NCBI GenBank assembly: GCA_046329195.1 | Contig: JAXLVB010000001.1 | Location: 1 to 64,000 of the forward strand | Direction of reading: 5' to 3' | DNA from: JAXLVB01 sp046329195 | GTDB taxonomy: Bacteria; Bacteroidota; Bacteroidia; Cytophagales; Spirosomataceae | Length of the DNA stretch: 64,000 bases | Shown here: positions 1-8,636 of the stretch, one piece after another | Numbering within the stretch: the stretch's first letter is position 1 | Layout: every line of letters starts with the position of its first letter | Notes under the pieces: generated by a model | What the model was told of the DNA's origin: nothing | Seen by the model: only the letters and a program-made list of their open reading frames with translations | The model's database searches: none | Made by a program: the position numbers and the translations under genes

Positions 1-193
1 GTTCCTTAGCCGCTTGGGGTATTGGTTGTTGTTATTAGGTATTGTCATAGTGGCAGAGTTAGGGCAATTGATGCTCCCCCAACGGCATCCAGATTGGGGA
101 GACATTGGCTGGGGAGCCTTGGGAAGTACCTTGGGTATGGGTTTGGGTTGGTTCATTAGCTTAGGCATCAAGCATTGGCAAAAAACAAAGTGA
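1..193 (+). CDS. VanZ-like membrane protein, C-terminal fragment
   Basis: Open from the window edge in frame 2 to a TGA at 191-193, so the 5' end is missing. The visible 63 residues hold two hydrophobic segments and the VanZ-type signature: Glu-x-x-Gln in AELGQLMLPQRHPDWGD, followed by Asp and a Gly-rich helix ending in a basic tail. VanZ-like proteins are small integral membrane proteins often found with cell-envelope or exopolysaccharide genes, with no settled biochemical role. The glycosyltransferase that follows 120 bases downstream fits that setting. Identification rests on this motif alone. Confidence 0.6.
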   Translation, partial: FLSRLGYWLLLLGIVIVAELGQLMLPQRHPDWGDIGWGALGSTLGMGLGWFISLGIKHWQKTK

Positions 194-313
194 TTAGACC
201 TAACTAGTTGAGCACTAAATGGTGTTGTTTACCATTGAGACTAAACTAGTATTACCCTGTCAATGAACGCATTACAAAACCAATAACAAGTCACTACTTT
301 TCAGTTACCAAGA

Positions 314-1066
314 ATGCCCTCCACCCTGCCCATACTCGGAATACCCTTTTATACAGGTTCGGTCGAAGAGCTGTACGAGCAACTGTCTCTTCACGGTGGC
401 TTGCTTACGGCGCCGTCGGGGCCAGGGTTAGCGAGTATTCCTACTGAACGGATTTATTACACTTCGGTGCAGGCATCAGATTGGGTCATTCCAGACAGTG
501 GGTATATGGTACTGCTTTGGAATCTTTTGTATCGTCCACGGCTGCAACGCTTGTCGGGGTTGGCCTTTATCAATCATTTTATCGAAACGTTTCGGGTGAC
601 GGCTCACCAACGCCTGTTTTTGGTGAATCCTTCGGCAGACGAACAGGCTGTAAATCGTGCCTATTTTGCTTCGTTGGGCGTAGCCATTGCCGAAGAAGAT
701 TGCTACATAGCCCCTCGCTATGATACCACCTCTATCCAAGACCAAGTACTTCTGAACCGATTAGAACATCGCAAACCTCACTGGGTCTTAATCAATATTG
801 GTGGGGGGGTTCAAGAAATCTTAGGAGCTTACCTCAAGCAGCACCTCAGTTATCGCCCCGCTCTCCTTTGTACGGGCGCTGCAATCGCCTTCAAAACGGG
901 CAAGCAAGTAGCCATCCCTACTTGGGCCGACCGCTTGTTTTTGGGTTGGTTGTTTCGGATTGCCTCTAATCCTCAGCAATATTATCGCCGATACTGGGAG
1001 GCAGTCCCCCTTGGGCGTCTCCTCTGGAAATACCAAAGTAACCAAGTGCCCCCACAGCAGAAGTAA
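314..1066 (+). CDS. WecG/TagA/CpsF-family glycosyltransferase (GT26)
   Basis: A 250-residue soluble protein. GT26 enzymes transfer a sugar (ManNAc, ManNAcA or another nucleotide-linked sugar) to a polyprenyl-linked glycan intermediate at the inner face of the membrane. The C-terminal half shows the family pattern: a Gly-Gly-Gly-x-Gln-Glu loop near residue 162, the CTGAAIAFKTGK segment, and Trp-Leu-Phe-Arg-Ile with Pro and Arg-Tyr pairs near residues 215-230, which correspond to the 'EW-x-YR ... P-x-R-x-x-RY' end of the family. An aspartate-glycine-type motif in the N-terminal half is less clear. It probably belongs with the VanZ-like gene upstream in surface-polysaccharide synthesis. Donor and acceptor cannot be told from sequence. 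Confidence 0.8.
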   Translation: MPSTLPILGIPFYTGSVEELYEQLSLHGGLLTAPSGPGLASIPTERIYYTSVQASDWVIPDSGYMVLLWNLLYRPRLQRLSGLAFINHFIETFRVTAHQRLFLVNPSADEQAVNRAYFASLGVAIAEEDCYIAPRYDTTSIQDQVLLNRLEHRKPHWVLINIGGGVQEILGAYLKQHLSYRPALLCTGAAIAFKTGKQVAIPTWADRLFLGWLFRIASNPQQYYRRYWEAVPLGRLLWKYQSNQVPPQQK

Positions 1067-1115
1067 GCCGTTGAGCAGGCTTATTAACAAAGCATTGCCC
1101 CTTAGCCCCCTCCCC

Positions 1116-1221
1116 TCTTTTTTCACTCTTCCTTGCGACTTTGCCCCCTATTTGCGTGAAAACTTTCCCTCTTTTTCGCTCTTGCTTGCGACTTCGCCCC
1201 TTAGCCCCTTTGCGTGAAAAC
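1116..1221. repeat. Two imperfect direct copies of a ~50-bp pyrimidine-rich intergenic repeat
   Basis: Copies at 1116-1163 and 1170-1221 share the order: C/T-rich start, TTGCGACTT, a run of CCCC, then TTTGCGTGAAAAC. Each copy has a TTTTCAC-like start and a GTGAAAA end that could pair. The repeat lies between the GT26 and psd genes and has no coding potential that I trust. Confidence 0.6.
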
Positions 1222-1285
1222 ACCCCCCATTCCACTTTCCGTTTTTTGTTTGTAGTTTTGTAGCACCAATTATAGATTCAACTCC

Positions 1286-1945
1286 ATGACCATTCACCGA
1301 GAAGGGTATGCTACAATTGCCCTCACTACTGTATTTGTCTTAGTGCTCAATTCGGCCATTGCTTATTTTTTTGCAGAAGTCACCTGGCTCCGCCAACTCA
1401 CTGTGGCCTTGAGTATGCTGCTGATGCTGATTGTGATTCAGTTTTTCCGCAATCCTAAGCGAGTGACCAAACAGAATCCCAAGCACATCATTGCCCCCGC
1501 CGACGGAAAGGTAGTGGTGATTGAAGAAACCATAGAAGACGAATACTTCAAAGGCCCTCGCCGTCAAGTCTCTATTTTCATGTCGCCTATCAATGTGCAC
1601 GTCAATCGGAATCCGTTGTCGGGCGTAGTGAAGTTTTTTAAATATCACCCGGGCAAGTATTTAGTAGCTTGGCATCCGAAATCAAGCACCGAAAACGAGC
1701 GTACTACGGTGGTGGTTCAACATGCCAACGGAACAGAGGTACTCTTTCGTCAGATTGCCGGAGCCTTGGCTCGGCGGATTTGTTGGTATGTCAAAGAAGG
1801 AGATGCCGTTACCCAAGGCGAAGAGTTTGGGTTTATCAAATTTGGCTCACGAGTTGATATTTTCTTGCCTTTAGATGCCAAAATTTTAGTAAACATCGGT
1901 GATAAACCCGTTTCGGGCGAAACCGTAATTGCCGAATTGGCGTAA
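1286..1945 (+). CDS. psd: Phosphatidylserine decarboxylase family protein (short form)
   Basis: Makes phosphatidylethanolamine by decarboxylating phosphatidylserine at the inner membrane. The protein is 219 residues, the length of the short bacterial/archaeal type. Residues 10-55 hold two hydrophobic segments, followed by the 'APADGKVVVIEE' region and 'MSPINVHVNR'. The self-cleavage Gly-Ser pair that yields the pyruvoyl group is at about residues 187-188 in KFGSRVDIFLP. Start ATG at 1286 follows an AT-rich leader. The gene ends 16 bases before a strong terminator hairpin, so it is probably transcribed alone or from the GT26 side. No phosphatidylserine synthase gene is adjacent. Confidence 0.93.
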   Translation: MTIHREGYATIALTTVFVLVLNSAIAYFFAEVTWLRQLTVALSMLLMLIVIQFFRNPKRVTKQNPKHIIAPADGKVVVIEETIEDEYFKGPRRQVSIFMSPINVHVNRNPLSGVVKFFKYHPGKYLVAWHPKSSTENERTTVVVQHANGTEVLFRQIAGALARRICWYVKEGDAVTQGEEFGFIKFGSRVDIFLPLDAKILVNIGDKPVSGETVIAELA

Positions 1946-1960
1946 CCTTATAGTAGCAAT

Positions 1961-2007
1961 AAACGATGCGTAGCAAGGGGAATCTACTCCCTTGCTACGC
2001 ATCGTTT
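1961..2007 (+). terminator. Rho-independent terminator after psd
   Basis: A perfect 19-bp stem (arms 1961-1979 and 1989-2007) with a 9-base loop, ending in TTTTTA. It begins 16 bases after the psd stop codon. Confidence 0.85.
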
Positions 2008-2023
2008 TTATGTATTCTCCCCA

Positions 2024-2068
2024 GACGTGCCACTTCTGTTTGTCGTAGCAAAGTAGAAGTGGCACGTC
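2024..2068. repeat. 14-bp inverted repeat between convergent genes
   Basis: GACGTGCCACTTCT at 2024-2037 is perfectly repeated in inverse at 2055-2068. It lies just past the 3' end of the M4 protease gene (minus strand) and could terminate it, but no T-run follows in that direction. Confidence 0.6.
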
Positions 2069-2076
2069 AATCGCCC

Positions 2077-5000
2077 TTATTCTTTCCGAATTTTCTTCCA
2101 GAGTACGGTCTCGGTGGTTTGTATGCCTAACACGTACAACCCCGAAGGCAACGAACCTATATTGAGCAGCACCTCGTTGCCTTGTTGCTTGCCTACTTGC
2201 AGCACCGTGTTACCCGTGGCCGTAGTGAGTTGCATACTTTCCCATGATAATCCTTGCGGCATCCGAATCATCAATTGCTCTTGGGCTGGGTTGGGAAACA
2301 ACTGGATGTCGTTGGCAGAGAAGGCAGGCTCAAGACCCGTAATGGCGTTAACGTTGAACGTAATGGTGACAGGCGTAGCTCGATAGTATTGGGTATTCCC
2401 TTCTTGAAACACCGAAATTTGCACTTGTCCCGTTGCACCCGTGAGTGTCACTCGGTTACCCGAAATGGTAGCTGGCCCCGACAGCACTACGTAGCCCAAA
2501 GTCAAGCCAGAACTAGTAGAAGCCACAATGGTAAACGGCGCATCGTTGGTCAGTTTGTCGGCCACAGAAGTTACCGAAATGGTCTGGTTTTGCTTTTGAG
2601 GGAGCGTACGAGTACCTACCGTGTACCAAACCGCCCATTTGGAATCTTCAATCAAGGTAGAGGCCGAGCCCGTAGCCGTGATTTTATCCGTTTTCAGAGT
2701 GATGATATTGGTATTTTCGGAAGAGCCTTTCTTCGTGTTAAACAACATTCGATTGTCTTGACGAGAGTATTCGGGGAAGCCCAGCGTATTGTTCTCAAAA
2801 ATCAACCCCACGTTATTATCTTCAACGTCCACACCCAAAATGTAGTAGAGGTTATCAATGGAATCGTAATAGTCGAACGACAAAATATTGGTCGAGTTCT
2901 TCGAAAACGAGGGATTACCGATGCTTTCGCCTTCTTCCAAATCCGTGAATAGTTTCTGGATTTCGCCCATTCCGAAGTTGTTGGTACCGTTGTTCCAGGC
3001 ATCAATAAAGCCTACATCCCAGAAGTCCACCGTTTTGCCCTCGGCGTTTTTGAGTTTGTTAAAGGCATCATACACAATGTATTCGCCCGAAATATCCCAT
3101 TGAATGGCATCGGCGTATTGTACTTGCCCTGTCTGAACACCTTGGGTATAGGTTGGGTTATAGAGTGTAAATTTTTTGCTCGTCACAGGACTGGCCCCTA
3201 AGTTAAACACATAAATAGACTTATCGGGGTCGGTGGTGAGGGCAGCCAAGCGTTTGCCGTCTTTTGAGATAGCCACGTTGTCCCAAACGGCATCGCTCGA
3301 CACATTTTCTAATACCGCCGTTCCTTGCAAATTCACCCGCTTGATTTTCTTGTCGCTGGCTACGAAATAGGCATATTTACCATCGTCAGTAACACTGGGT
3401 TTGTGCGAAATCGTGATATTTTTGACCAGTTCTCTGAAATCTGCCGAGGTTTTAGGAGCGGTATTCGACACATACAAGCCTTTAAGCACAGGGTCGTAGC
3501 TCAGCAAAAACTCTTGCCCGGTGTTCACAGGTACATCGGTAGTAGGTGGAGGAGTAGATTGATTGGGTTCGGTGATACCTACAGCATCAAAGGCACTCTT
3601 GGCTACATTGACTTCGGTAGAACTGGCTCCGTACAAATCGGTAGCCGCTTTGACAATGGCCAGGCGCAAGTCCAAGAACTTCGAGGTTTTAGTCAGGTAG
3701 GTGGTTAGCGCTCGATAATATACCTTTTCGGCTTTGTCTTTGCCCACGCTCGCATTGCTAGCAAACAGGTAAAAGGCGTAGTTCGGAATCCCAGAGTTGA
3801 TATGCACCCCATAGTTGTCTTGCGAACCTGTGTAATATTGGCCCATGTTTTTGGGCTGATAACCTGCATCGTTTAGGTTTTTTCCTCCGTTGTTGGGGTC
3901 ACTCATGTTACGCAAAAAGCCCGTAGGATAAGCCGTTTTCTTCGTGACGTCTTCGCCCAGGGTCCAGTCGTCACGGTCAATGAGTACACCAAACACATCG
4001 GCCATTGACTCGTTGATGGCCCCTGACTGACCTTTGTATTCAAGGTTAGCTGTGTTTTCAATCACGCCGTGGGTCATTTCGTGGCCTGCCACGTCTAAGC
4101 CACCTGCCAAGGGTTTGAAGGCGTCTTTTCCGTTGCCATAACCCATAAATTCGCCATTCCAAAAGGCATTGTCAAAGCCACGGCCTCCTTCGTCGGTGAT
4201 GTTGATGATGCTAATGATGGTGCCGCCTTTGCCATTGAGCGAATTTCGGCTATGAGTTGTGCGGTAGTATTCATACGCTACACCCGCATTGTAATGGGCC
4301 GACACGGCAGTAGGATTGCTCCACGCATTGTTGGTGGACGACACCTGCTTAACCGAAATATCATCCACCGTACTATTAGCAGCGTCAATCGTCCACAAAG
4401 CACCTACGGGGTTATCTATCTGAAACTGACTGGCTTTAAACATGGGCTTAGAGCCGTCTATCATAAAGTACCGATTGTTGTACGAATAGGTATTGATGCT
4501 TCGAGCCACGCCGTTGAGATCAGTAGCGGTGGCTTTGGCCGGGCCGTCGAGTGCACAGGTGTGGTTAAATTTCTCCAAGATTTCGCCCGTGTTGGCATCT
4601 ACAAAATACTGCCAACGTTCCAAGAAATTGGGGCGAACGGTGATTTGCCACGTCAATCGCTCTGCGGTAGGGTTATCATTGGGATGATAAATCAGCAATT
4701 CGGCTTGGGGTTGTTCATAATTCAAGAGCTTCTTTTCGAGCTGACCCATCATGCGCACAATGGCTTGAGTACCTAGGTCTTGTTGCACAATGGCCTGAAT
4801 CTGTATCGCCGACAGCTTAGGGGTAACATCCTGAATCTCAGGTGTTGGGAACAAATGCCCATTGAGCAAACTCACCTCGCCCGAAGGGTCGCTGTGTAAA
4901 ATAGCTTCGCCGCCATACACCGACAAGCCCTTGAAAGTCTGCTGCATCCGAGTATGCCGATGCGCCAAATCGTCCGTTTGTGACGACACGATTTTCAGCT

Positions 5001-5382
5001 CCTCGGTCGGTTGCTTGAGGTGAAGCACGTCTTTTAAGCCGTCCACATACTCAAAATAGGCGGCGTCGGCGCTTTTGCGAGCTTGGGCATTTTTGGCATT
5101 GGGTCGTAGCCGACCTTCAATAAACACCGCTTGCTGGGTTGAATCTCGCACCACTCGCAGGTCAGAAAATTTTGCCGTCAGGCTACGCATTCCACGAGCT
5201 TCTGCCGCCAAACCTGCCATTTTTTGGGAAGGTTTACGAGTAGTCCACTGCTCGTTGTTGGCTACTTCAGCACCAATCAGCTTGGCTATGTCAATGCCTG
5301 ACGACGTGGTTTTGGTTTGAGGCTTAAACTGCCCCCATGCCATTGAATTGATAAACAAACTGAGTAGAACTAGTTTTCTCAT
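2077..5382 (-). CDS. T9SS-secreted thermolysin-like M4 metalloprotease
   Basis: An 1101-residue extracellular zinc endopeptidase. Order of parts: Sec signal peptide (residues 1-17), FTP/PepSY-type propeptide (about 45-220), M4 catalytic domain (about 300-605) with zinc motif HEMTH near residue 433 and third-ligand motif NESMADVFG near 455, and a TolB/WD-like repeat region with 'KDGKRLAAL' blades (about 640-930). A bacterial Ig-like or linker region follows, and finally a type IX secretion sorting domain from about 1020, with LFPNPAQ and GLYVLGIQT ending in a basic KKIRKE tail. The sorting domain is the clearest taxonomic marker in the window. The propeller-like middle part is an addition to the usual protease. 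Likely role: nutrient protein degradation. Confidence 0.93.
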   Translation of the reverse strand: MRKLVLLSLFINSMAWGQFKPQTKTTSSGIDIAKLIGAEVANNEQWTTRKPSQKMAGLAAEARGMRSLTAKFSDLRVVRDSTQQAVFIEGRLRPNAKNAQARKSADAAYFEYVDGLKDVLHLKQPTEELKIVSSQTDDLAHRHTRMQQTFKGLSVYGGEAILHSDPSGEVSLLNGHLFPTPEIQDVTPKLSAIQIQAIVQQDLGTQAIVRMMGQLEKKLLNYEQPQAELLIYHPNDNPTAERLTWQITVRPNFLERWQYFVDANTGEILEKFNHTCALDGPAKATATDLNGVARSINTYSYNNRYFMIDGSKPMFKASQFQIDNPVGALWTIDAANSTVDDISVKQVSSTNNAWSNPTAVSAHYNAGVAYEYYRTTHSRNSLNGKGGTIISIINITDEGGRGFDNAFWNGEFMGYGNGKDAFKPLAGGLDVAGHEMTHGVIENTANLEYKGQSGAINESMADVFGVLIDRDDWTLGEDVTKKTAYPTGFLRNMSDPNNGGKNLNDAGYQPKNMGQYYTGSQDNYGVHINSGIPNYAFYLFASNASVGKDKAEKVYYRALTTYLTKTSKFLDLRLAIVKAATDLYGASSTEVNVAKSAFDAVGITEPNQSTPPPTTDVPVNTGQEFLLSYDPVLKGLYVSNTAPKTSADFRELVKNITISHKPSVTDDGKYAYFVASDKKIKRVNLQGTAVLENVSSDAVWDNVAISKDGKRLAALTTDPDKSIYVFNLGASPVTSKKFTLYNPTYTQGVQTGQVQYADAIQWDISGEYIVYDAFNKLKNAEGKTVDFWDVGFIDAWNNGTNNFGMGEIQKLFTDLEEGESIGNPSFSKNSTNILSFDYYDSIDNLYYILGVDVEDNNVGLIFENNTLGFPEYSRQDNRMLFNTKKGSSENTNIITLKTDKITATGSASTLIEDSKWAVWYTVGTRTLPQKQNQTISVTSVADKLTNDAPFTIVASTSSGLTLGYVVLSGPATISGNRVTLTGATGQVQISVFQEGNTQYYRATPVTITFNVNAITGLEPAFSANDIQLFPNPAQEQLMIRMPQGLSWESMQLTTATGNTVLQVGKQQGNEVLLNIGSLPSGLYVLGIQTTETVLWKKIRKE

Positions 5383-5747
5383 AGTTATGTGTTTCGTTCC
5401 TCTAGCAGAGGAAACCGTTTGTAACGTGTGTATCTAACCACTAATGCAAGGATTGCTTGGGTTTCAAAAGCCAAAAATTGTATTTTCTACGATAGTAAAG
5501 TAATTTTGTACCCGAAAAACAGTAGATTTCACTGAAAACCACACGCTTTCGGTTCATGTCGCCTTTCTTTTCAGCATAACTCGTCGTTTGAACGAGCGTT
5601 ACCTATCCAAAGATACATAAATAATCGGCTGGAGGAGCATTTTTTCTATAATCCCTCCAAACGGTAGGTGTACAGTAGTAAAGTTCTTAATAAAGTCACC
5701 AACAGCGTTGTCATTTACAAACCAACGAATAAAAACCAGCATTCACA
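5383..5747. other. Intergenic region between divergent M4 protease and prfA genes
   Basis: A textbook promoter match reads toward prfA: TTG at 5478-5480, 20-base spacer, TAATTTTG at 5501-5508; it would give prfA a leader of about 230 bases. On the minus strand TATCTTTG at 5608-5615 could serve the protease, but no TTG lies at the right distance. A short hairpin, CTCGT / ACGAG, lies near 5580. No gene seen. Confidence 0.5.
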
Positions 5748-6821
5748 ATGCTTGAACAATTAGAAGCCATCCGAGAACGATTCGACGAAGTGTCGCAGTT
5801 GATTTCGCAGCCCGAAGTCGTTTCGGACATGGGTAAATTTACCAAACTCAGCAAAGAGTATAAAGACTTAGACAAGATTGTTACGCAATACAAAGCCTAC
5901 CTCAACCTGCTGTCGAACATTGATTCGGCCAAGCAAGTACTCGAAACCGAAAAAGACGAGGATTTTCGAGAACTAGCGAAGTCAGAATTAGATGAGTTAG
6001 TACCGCAAAAAGACGAAATGGAAGCCGTGTTGAAAGAAATGCTGATTCCGAAAGACCCCAACGACTCCAAAAACGTCATTTTGGAAATCAGGGCCGGAAC
6101 CGGCGGCGACGAAGCAGCGATTTTTGCAGGGGATTTGTTTCGGATGTACCAACGTTTCTGCGAATCGCAAAATTGGAGTTTTCAGGTGGTGGACTACACC
6201 GAAGGCTCTACGGGCGGATACAAAGAAATCATCATTGAGGTGCAGGGCGAAGACGTGTACGGCAAACTCAAGTTTGAGTCGGGCGTGCATCGGGTGCAGC
6301 GAGTACCCGTCACAGAGTCACAGGGACGTATCCATACTTCGGCGGCCTCGGTAGCGGTACTGCCCGAAGCTGACGAAGTGGACGTTCAGATCAACATGAA
6401 CGATATTCGGAAAGATACGTTCTGCTCGTCAGGTGCTGGGGGACAGTCGGTTAACACCACGTATTCGGCGGTGCGGGTTACCCACTTACCAACAGGCTTG
6501 GTGGTGCAGTGCCAAGACGAGCGTTCACAGATTAAGAACTTTGAAAAAGCCCTCACGGTGTTGCGCTCACGCCTATACGAGATAGAGCTTCAAAAACACA
6601 ACGACGCCATTGCCGGGGCACGTAAGAGCATGGTGGGCAGCGGCGACCGCTCCGACAAGATTCGCACGTACAACTATCCACAAAGCCGAGTGACCGACCA
6701 CCGCATTGGGTACACGGTGTATAACTTACCCACGGTCATGGACGGCGCCATTGGCGATTTTATTGAACAACTTCGCATTGCCGAAAACGCCGAACGCCTC
6801 AAAGAAGGAGCAACAGCCTAA
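5748..6821 (+). CDS. prfA: Peptide chain release factor 1
   Basis: RF1 recognises UAA and UAG in the ribosomal A site and triggers peptide release. The 357-residue protein has full family length. The class I GGQ motif is at about residues 231-233 (SGAGGQSVN). The codon-reading tripeptide is PVT at 187-189 in RVPVTESQGRIHTSA; a P-x-T tripeptide marks RF1, whereas RF2 has SPF. An N-terminal coiled-coil domain spans residues 1-100. Start ATG at 5748 is the first in frame and gives the normal N-terminus MLEQLEAI. No prmC methyltransferase gene is adjacent. A terminator follows 21 bases after the stop. Confidence 0.97.
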   Translation: MLEQLEAIRERFDEVSQLISQPEVVSDMGKFTKLSKEYKDLDKIVTQYKAYLNLLSNIDSAKQVLETEKDEDFRELAKSELDELVPQKDEMEAVLKEMLIPKDPNDSKNVILEIRAGTGGDEAAIFAGDLFRMYQRFCESQNWSFQVVDYTEGSTGGYKEIIIEVQGEDVYGKLKFESGVHRVQRVPVTESQGRIHTSAASVAVLPEADEVDVQINMNDIRKDTFCSSGAGGQSVNTTYSAVRVTHLPTGLVVQCQDERSQIKNFEKALTVLRSRLYEIELQKHNDAIAGARKSMVGSGDRSDKIRTYNYPQSRVTDHRIGYTVYNLPTVMDGAIGDFIEQLRIAENAERLKEGATA

Positions 6822-6842
6822 GAGGTGACTCGTTCTTCATCA

Positions 6843-6878
6843 CGAAAAAGAGCAAGCTTGTAGGCTTGCTCTTTTTCG
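6843..6878 (+). terminator. Terminator after prfA
   Basis: A perfect 15-bp stem, CGAAAAAGAGCAAGC (6843-6857) with its complement at 6864-6878. The 3' arm itself carries the T-run. Because the 5' arm carries an A-run it could also work for the minus-strand gene ending at 6929. Confidence 0.85.
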
Positions 6879-6928
6879 TTATCCAGCATTTTGTGCTATA
6901 GCCCAAGTACCTAAAAACAGCAATAGAC

Positions 6929-7573
6929 TTACTGAACTGGAACCTCTATGTAATTTTTAACACCTTTTCCTTTCTCCCCGTATGTTGCTTCCAACGTTCC
7001 TTTTACCTCACCAGCACCACACTTCGTCGTTTTGATCAGGTAGCCCTTTTCTAATTTCATTGCTTCTTCCTCAGTAAATGCTTTTCCATTTACTAAAAAC
7101 AGCACTTGTTCACCTTTAGGCAGTTCTGAAAAGCAAGAACCTCCTTTAGGCTTTTTGAAGCCCACAATATCGAGTTCCTCTCCAGTTGATTGTTTAAAAT
7201 GTACTCGGTAAAAGGGTTTTTCTCGAATAGACAAAAACTGAAGAATATTTTCGCTGGCATCCTGCTTGGCTTTCTCGGAGTCAAACGAAAATGAACCAGT
7301 TTGCGTTTTTAGTGAAATTACACCCTCTTTGGCTTTTTCTCCAAACCTATTACCCATCGGCGTTCCACCATAAAACACCTGAAAATCAGCCAGTTTAGCC
7401 GGATTCACCTCCCGTAGCACCGTGATAGGGTATTCTTTTTCATCAATGAGTAGCAAAGGGTTCGCTCCTATTTCTTGGCCCCATACTCCTTGATAATACG
7501 ATACTTCCGAAATTTTTGATTGTGCAATACTTTTGCTTACCAACAGTATCAACAACAGGATTAGCTTTTTCAT
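6929..7573 (-). CDS. Secreted protein with TonB-plug-like motif, function unknown
   Basis: 214 residues with a clear Sec signal peptide (MKKLILLLILLVSKSIAQS). Residues about 40-95 read LLLIDEKEYPITVLREVNPAKLADFQVFYGG, then EKAKEGVISLKTQ. This follows the 'L-(N/D)-P-x-x-I-x-x-I-x-V-(Y/L) ... G-V-I-x-I-x-T' pattern of the plug of TonB-dependent receptors and of plug-like modules in other Bacteroidota proteins. The second half repeats a FLVNGKAFTEEEAMKLEKGYLI segment of similar flavour. No barrel follows, so it is not a receptor. The 88-bp MITE lies 34 bases upstream of the start, inside the presumed promoter. Function unknown. Confidence 0.75.
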   Translation of the reverse strand: MKKLILLLILLVSKSIAQSKISEVSYYQGVWGQEIGANPLLLIDEKEYPITVLREVNPAKLADFQVFYGGTPMGNRFGEKAKEGVISLKTQTGSFSFDSEKAKQDASENILQFLSIREKPFYRVHFKQSTGEELDIVGFKKPKGGSCFSELPKGEQVLFLVNGKAFTEEEAMKLEKGYLIKTTKCGAGEVKGTLEATYGEKGKGVKNYIEVPVQ

Positions 7574-7606
7574 TTGATAAGTTGTTTAGTGAATGGGAAT
7601 TTTTTA

Positions 7607-7694
7607 CTGATTGCTGGACAAAACGAAGGCTAGGTCGTAGGGGCGTATGGCATACGCCCAATAGGAGCCAATTTATATTTTGTCCAGCAATCAG
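7607..7694 (-). mobile_element. 88-bp MITE-like element, copy 1 (17-bp TIRs, 9-bp target duplication)
   Basis: Perfect terminal inverted repeats CTGATTGCTGGACAAAA (7607-7623 and inverse 7678-7694) enclose an internal palindrome GGGCGTATGGCATACGCCC. The element is flanked on both sides by the 9-base sequence AATTTTTTA (7598-7606 and 7695-7703), a perfect target-site duplication, though an AT-rich one. It encodes nothing. A second copy in inverted orientation is at 62048-62171. CTGA ends plus 9-bp duplications resemble IS4-family transposons such as IS50 and IS10, so a transposase of that kind elsewhere in the genome probably moved it (inference). Confidence 0.85.
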
Positions 7695-7822
7695 AATTTT
7701 TTAGGCAAACTACAAATAATATTCTAATTTCCAAATAGTTAGCTACTTTTCTGAGTAAACGGTTATCAGTTATCAACAGGCGCTTGGCCGATAGCTCGAC
7801 AACATGATTTCAATAAAACCCC

Positions 7823-7830
7823 TATCTTTG
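7823..7830 (+). promoter_or_regulatory. -7 promoter element (TATCTTTG)
   Basis: Exact TAnnTTTG match 110 bases before the ATG at 7941. No TTG is found 19-21 bases upstream, so the -33 part is weak. The rest of 7704-7940 shows no gene. Confidence 0.35.
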
Positions 7831-7940
7831 TCTCATTAAACTCTTTTTGTAACATATCGTCGTTCCTTTTGCACCAAGCCCATCTTCATAGGCTGGTGTA
7901 TGTGTATTGTAACTGAACCTTGATTTTTACAAAAAAGAGT

Positions 7941-8576
7941 ATGAAACCTTCACCCCTACCTGTTGCCGTCATTGGCGGAACCGGCAAAGCAGGCACTTAT
8001 CTTATCCGTCACCTACTCGACCAGGGTTTTGAGGTCAGGGCCTTGTATCGCAATCCTACTCAAGCTATTTCGCACCCGTTGCTACGGCCTATTCAGGGCG
8101 ATGCCAGCCGTTATGAGAGCATTAGTACCTTGCTTGAAGGCTGCGGGGCTGTTATCAGCACCTTAGGCTCTCGCAAAGGCGAGCCTGTTATCTTGAGCCA
8201 AGCTACGGAGCATATCATCCGAGCGATGAACCAATTGGGTCTGAAACGGTACATTGTCGTGACAGGACTGAGCATTGACGTCCCCGCCGACCGCAAACGC
8301 CTTAAAACCAGACTGTTGTCACGGCTTATGCGTTGGAGTTTTCCGAAGGTCATTGCAGATAAGCAACGAGAATTTCAACTCCTGTCTGAAAGCACGCTGG
8401 ATTGGACGGTTGTCCGAGTGCCTCAGCTTGAATTGTCTGAAGAGCTTTACCCTGTTCGGGTAAGCGTAGAAGATTGCCTTGGCGATAAACTCAGCACGAC
8501 CGCCTTAGCGCATTTTTTGGTGCAACAGTTAAGTAATCTTTCCTTGATCCACCAAGCGCCTTTTGTCTCTAACTAA
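7941..8576 (+). CDS. NAD(P)-binding Rossmann protein (NmrA/SDR a5-like)
   Basis: 211 residues. The N-terminus VAVIGGTGKAGTYLIRHLL carries the GxxGxxG dinucleotide-binding fingerprint of atypical short-chain dehydrogenases. The following EVRALYRNPTQ, Asp-Ala loop (GDASRYES) and CGAVISTLGS strand fit NAD(P)H-binding NmrA/BLVRB-like proteins, which often lack the catalytic Tyr-x-x-x-Lys. Here the 'YIVVTGLSIDVPADRKR' region also lacks a clear YxxxK. I chose ATG 7941 over the upstream TTG at 7920 because the Rossmann strand begins within ten residues and no conserved sequence precedes it. Substrate unknown; stands alone and ends in a terminator shared with the converging MFS gene. Confidence 0.8.
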   Translation: MKPSPLPVAVIGGTGKAGTYLIRHLLDQGFEVRALYRNPTQAISHPLLRPIQGDASRYESISTLLEGCGAVISTLGSRKGEPVILSQATEHIIRAMNQLGLKRYIVVTGLSIDVPADRKRLKTRLLSRLMRWSFPKVIADKQREFQLLSESTLDWTVVRVPQLELSEELYPVRVSVEDCLGDKLSTTALAHFLVQQLSNLSLIHQAPFVSN

Positions 8577-8580
8577 TTAT

Positions 8581-8619
8581 AAACCAAGCAGGTAGGCAAA
8601 TTACCTACCCGCTTGGTTT
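8581..8619. terminator. Bidirectional terminator between convergent genes
   Basis: Arms 8581-8596 and 8604-8619 pair over 16 positions with one A:C mismatch. The outer AAA / TTT allow use from both sides: the NAD-binding gene (+) and the MFS gene (-). Confidence 0.75.
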
Positions 8620-8636
8620 CGACAGGTTATCGTTCT

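Noticed and set aside
2024..2068. Terminator of the M4 protease gene
   Set aside because: Perfect stem but no T-run on the minus strand; kept as an inverted repeat only.
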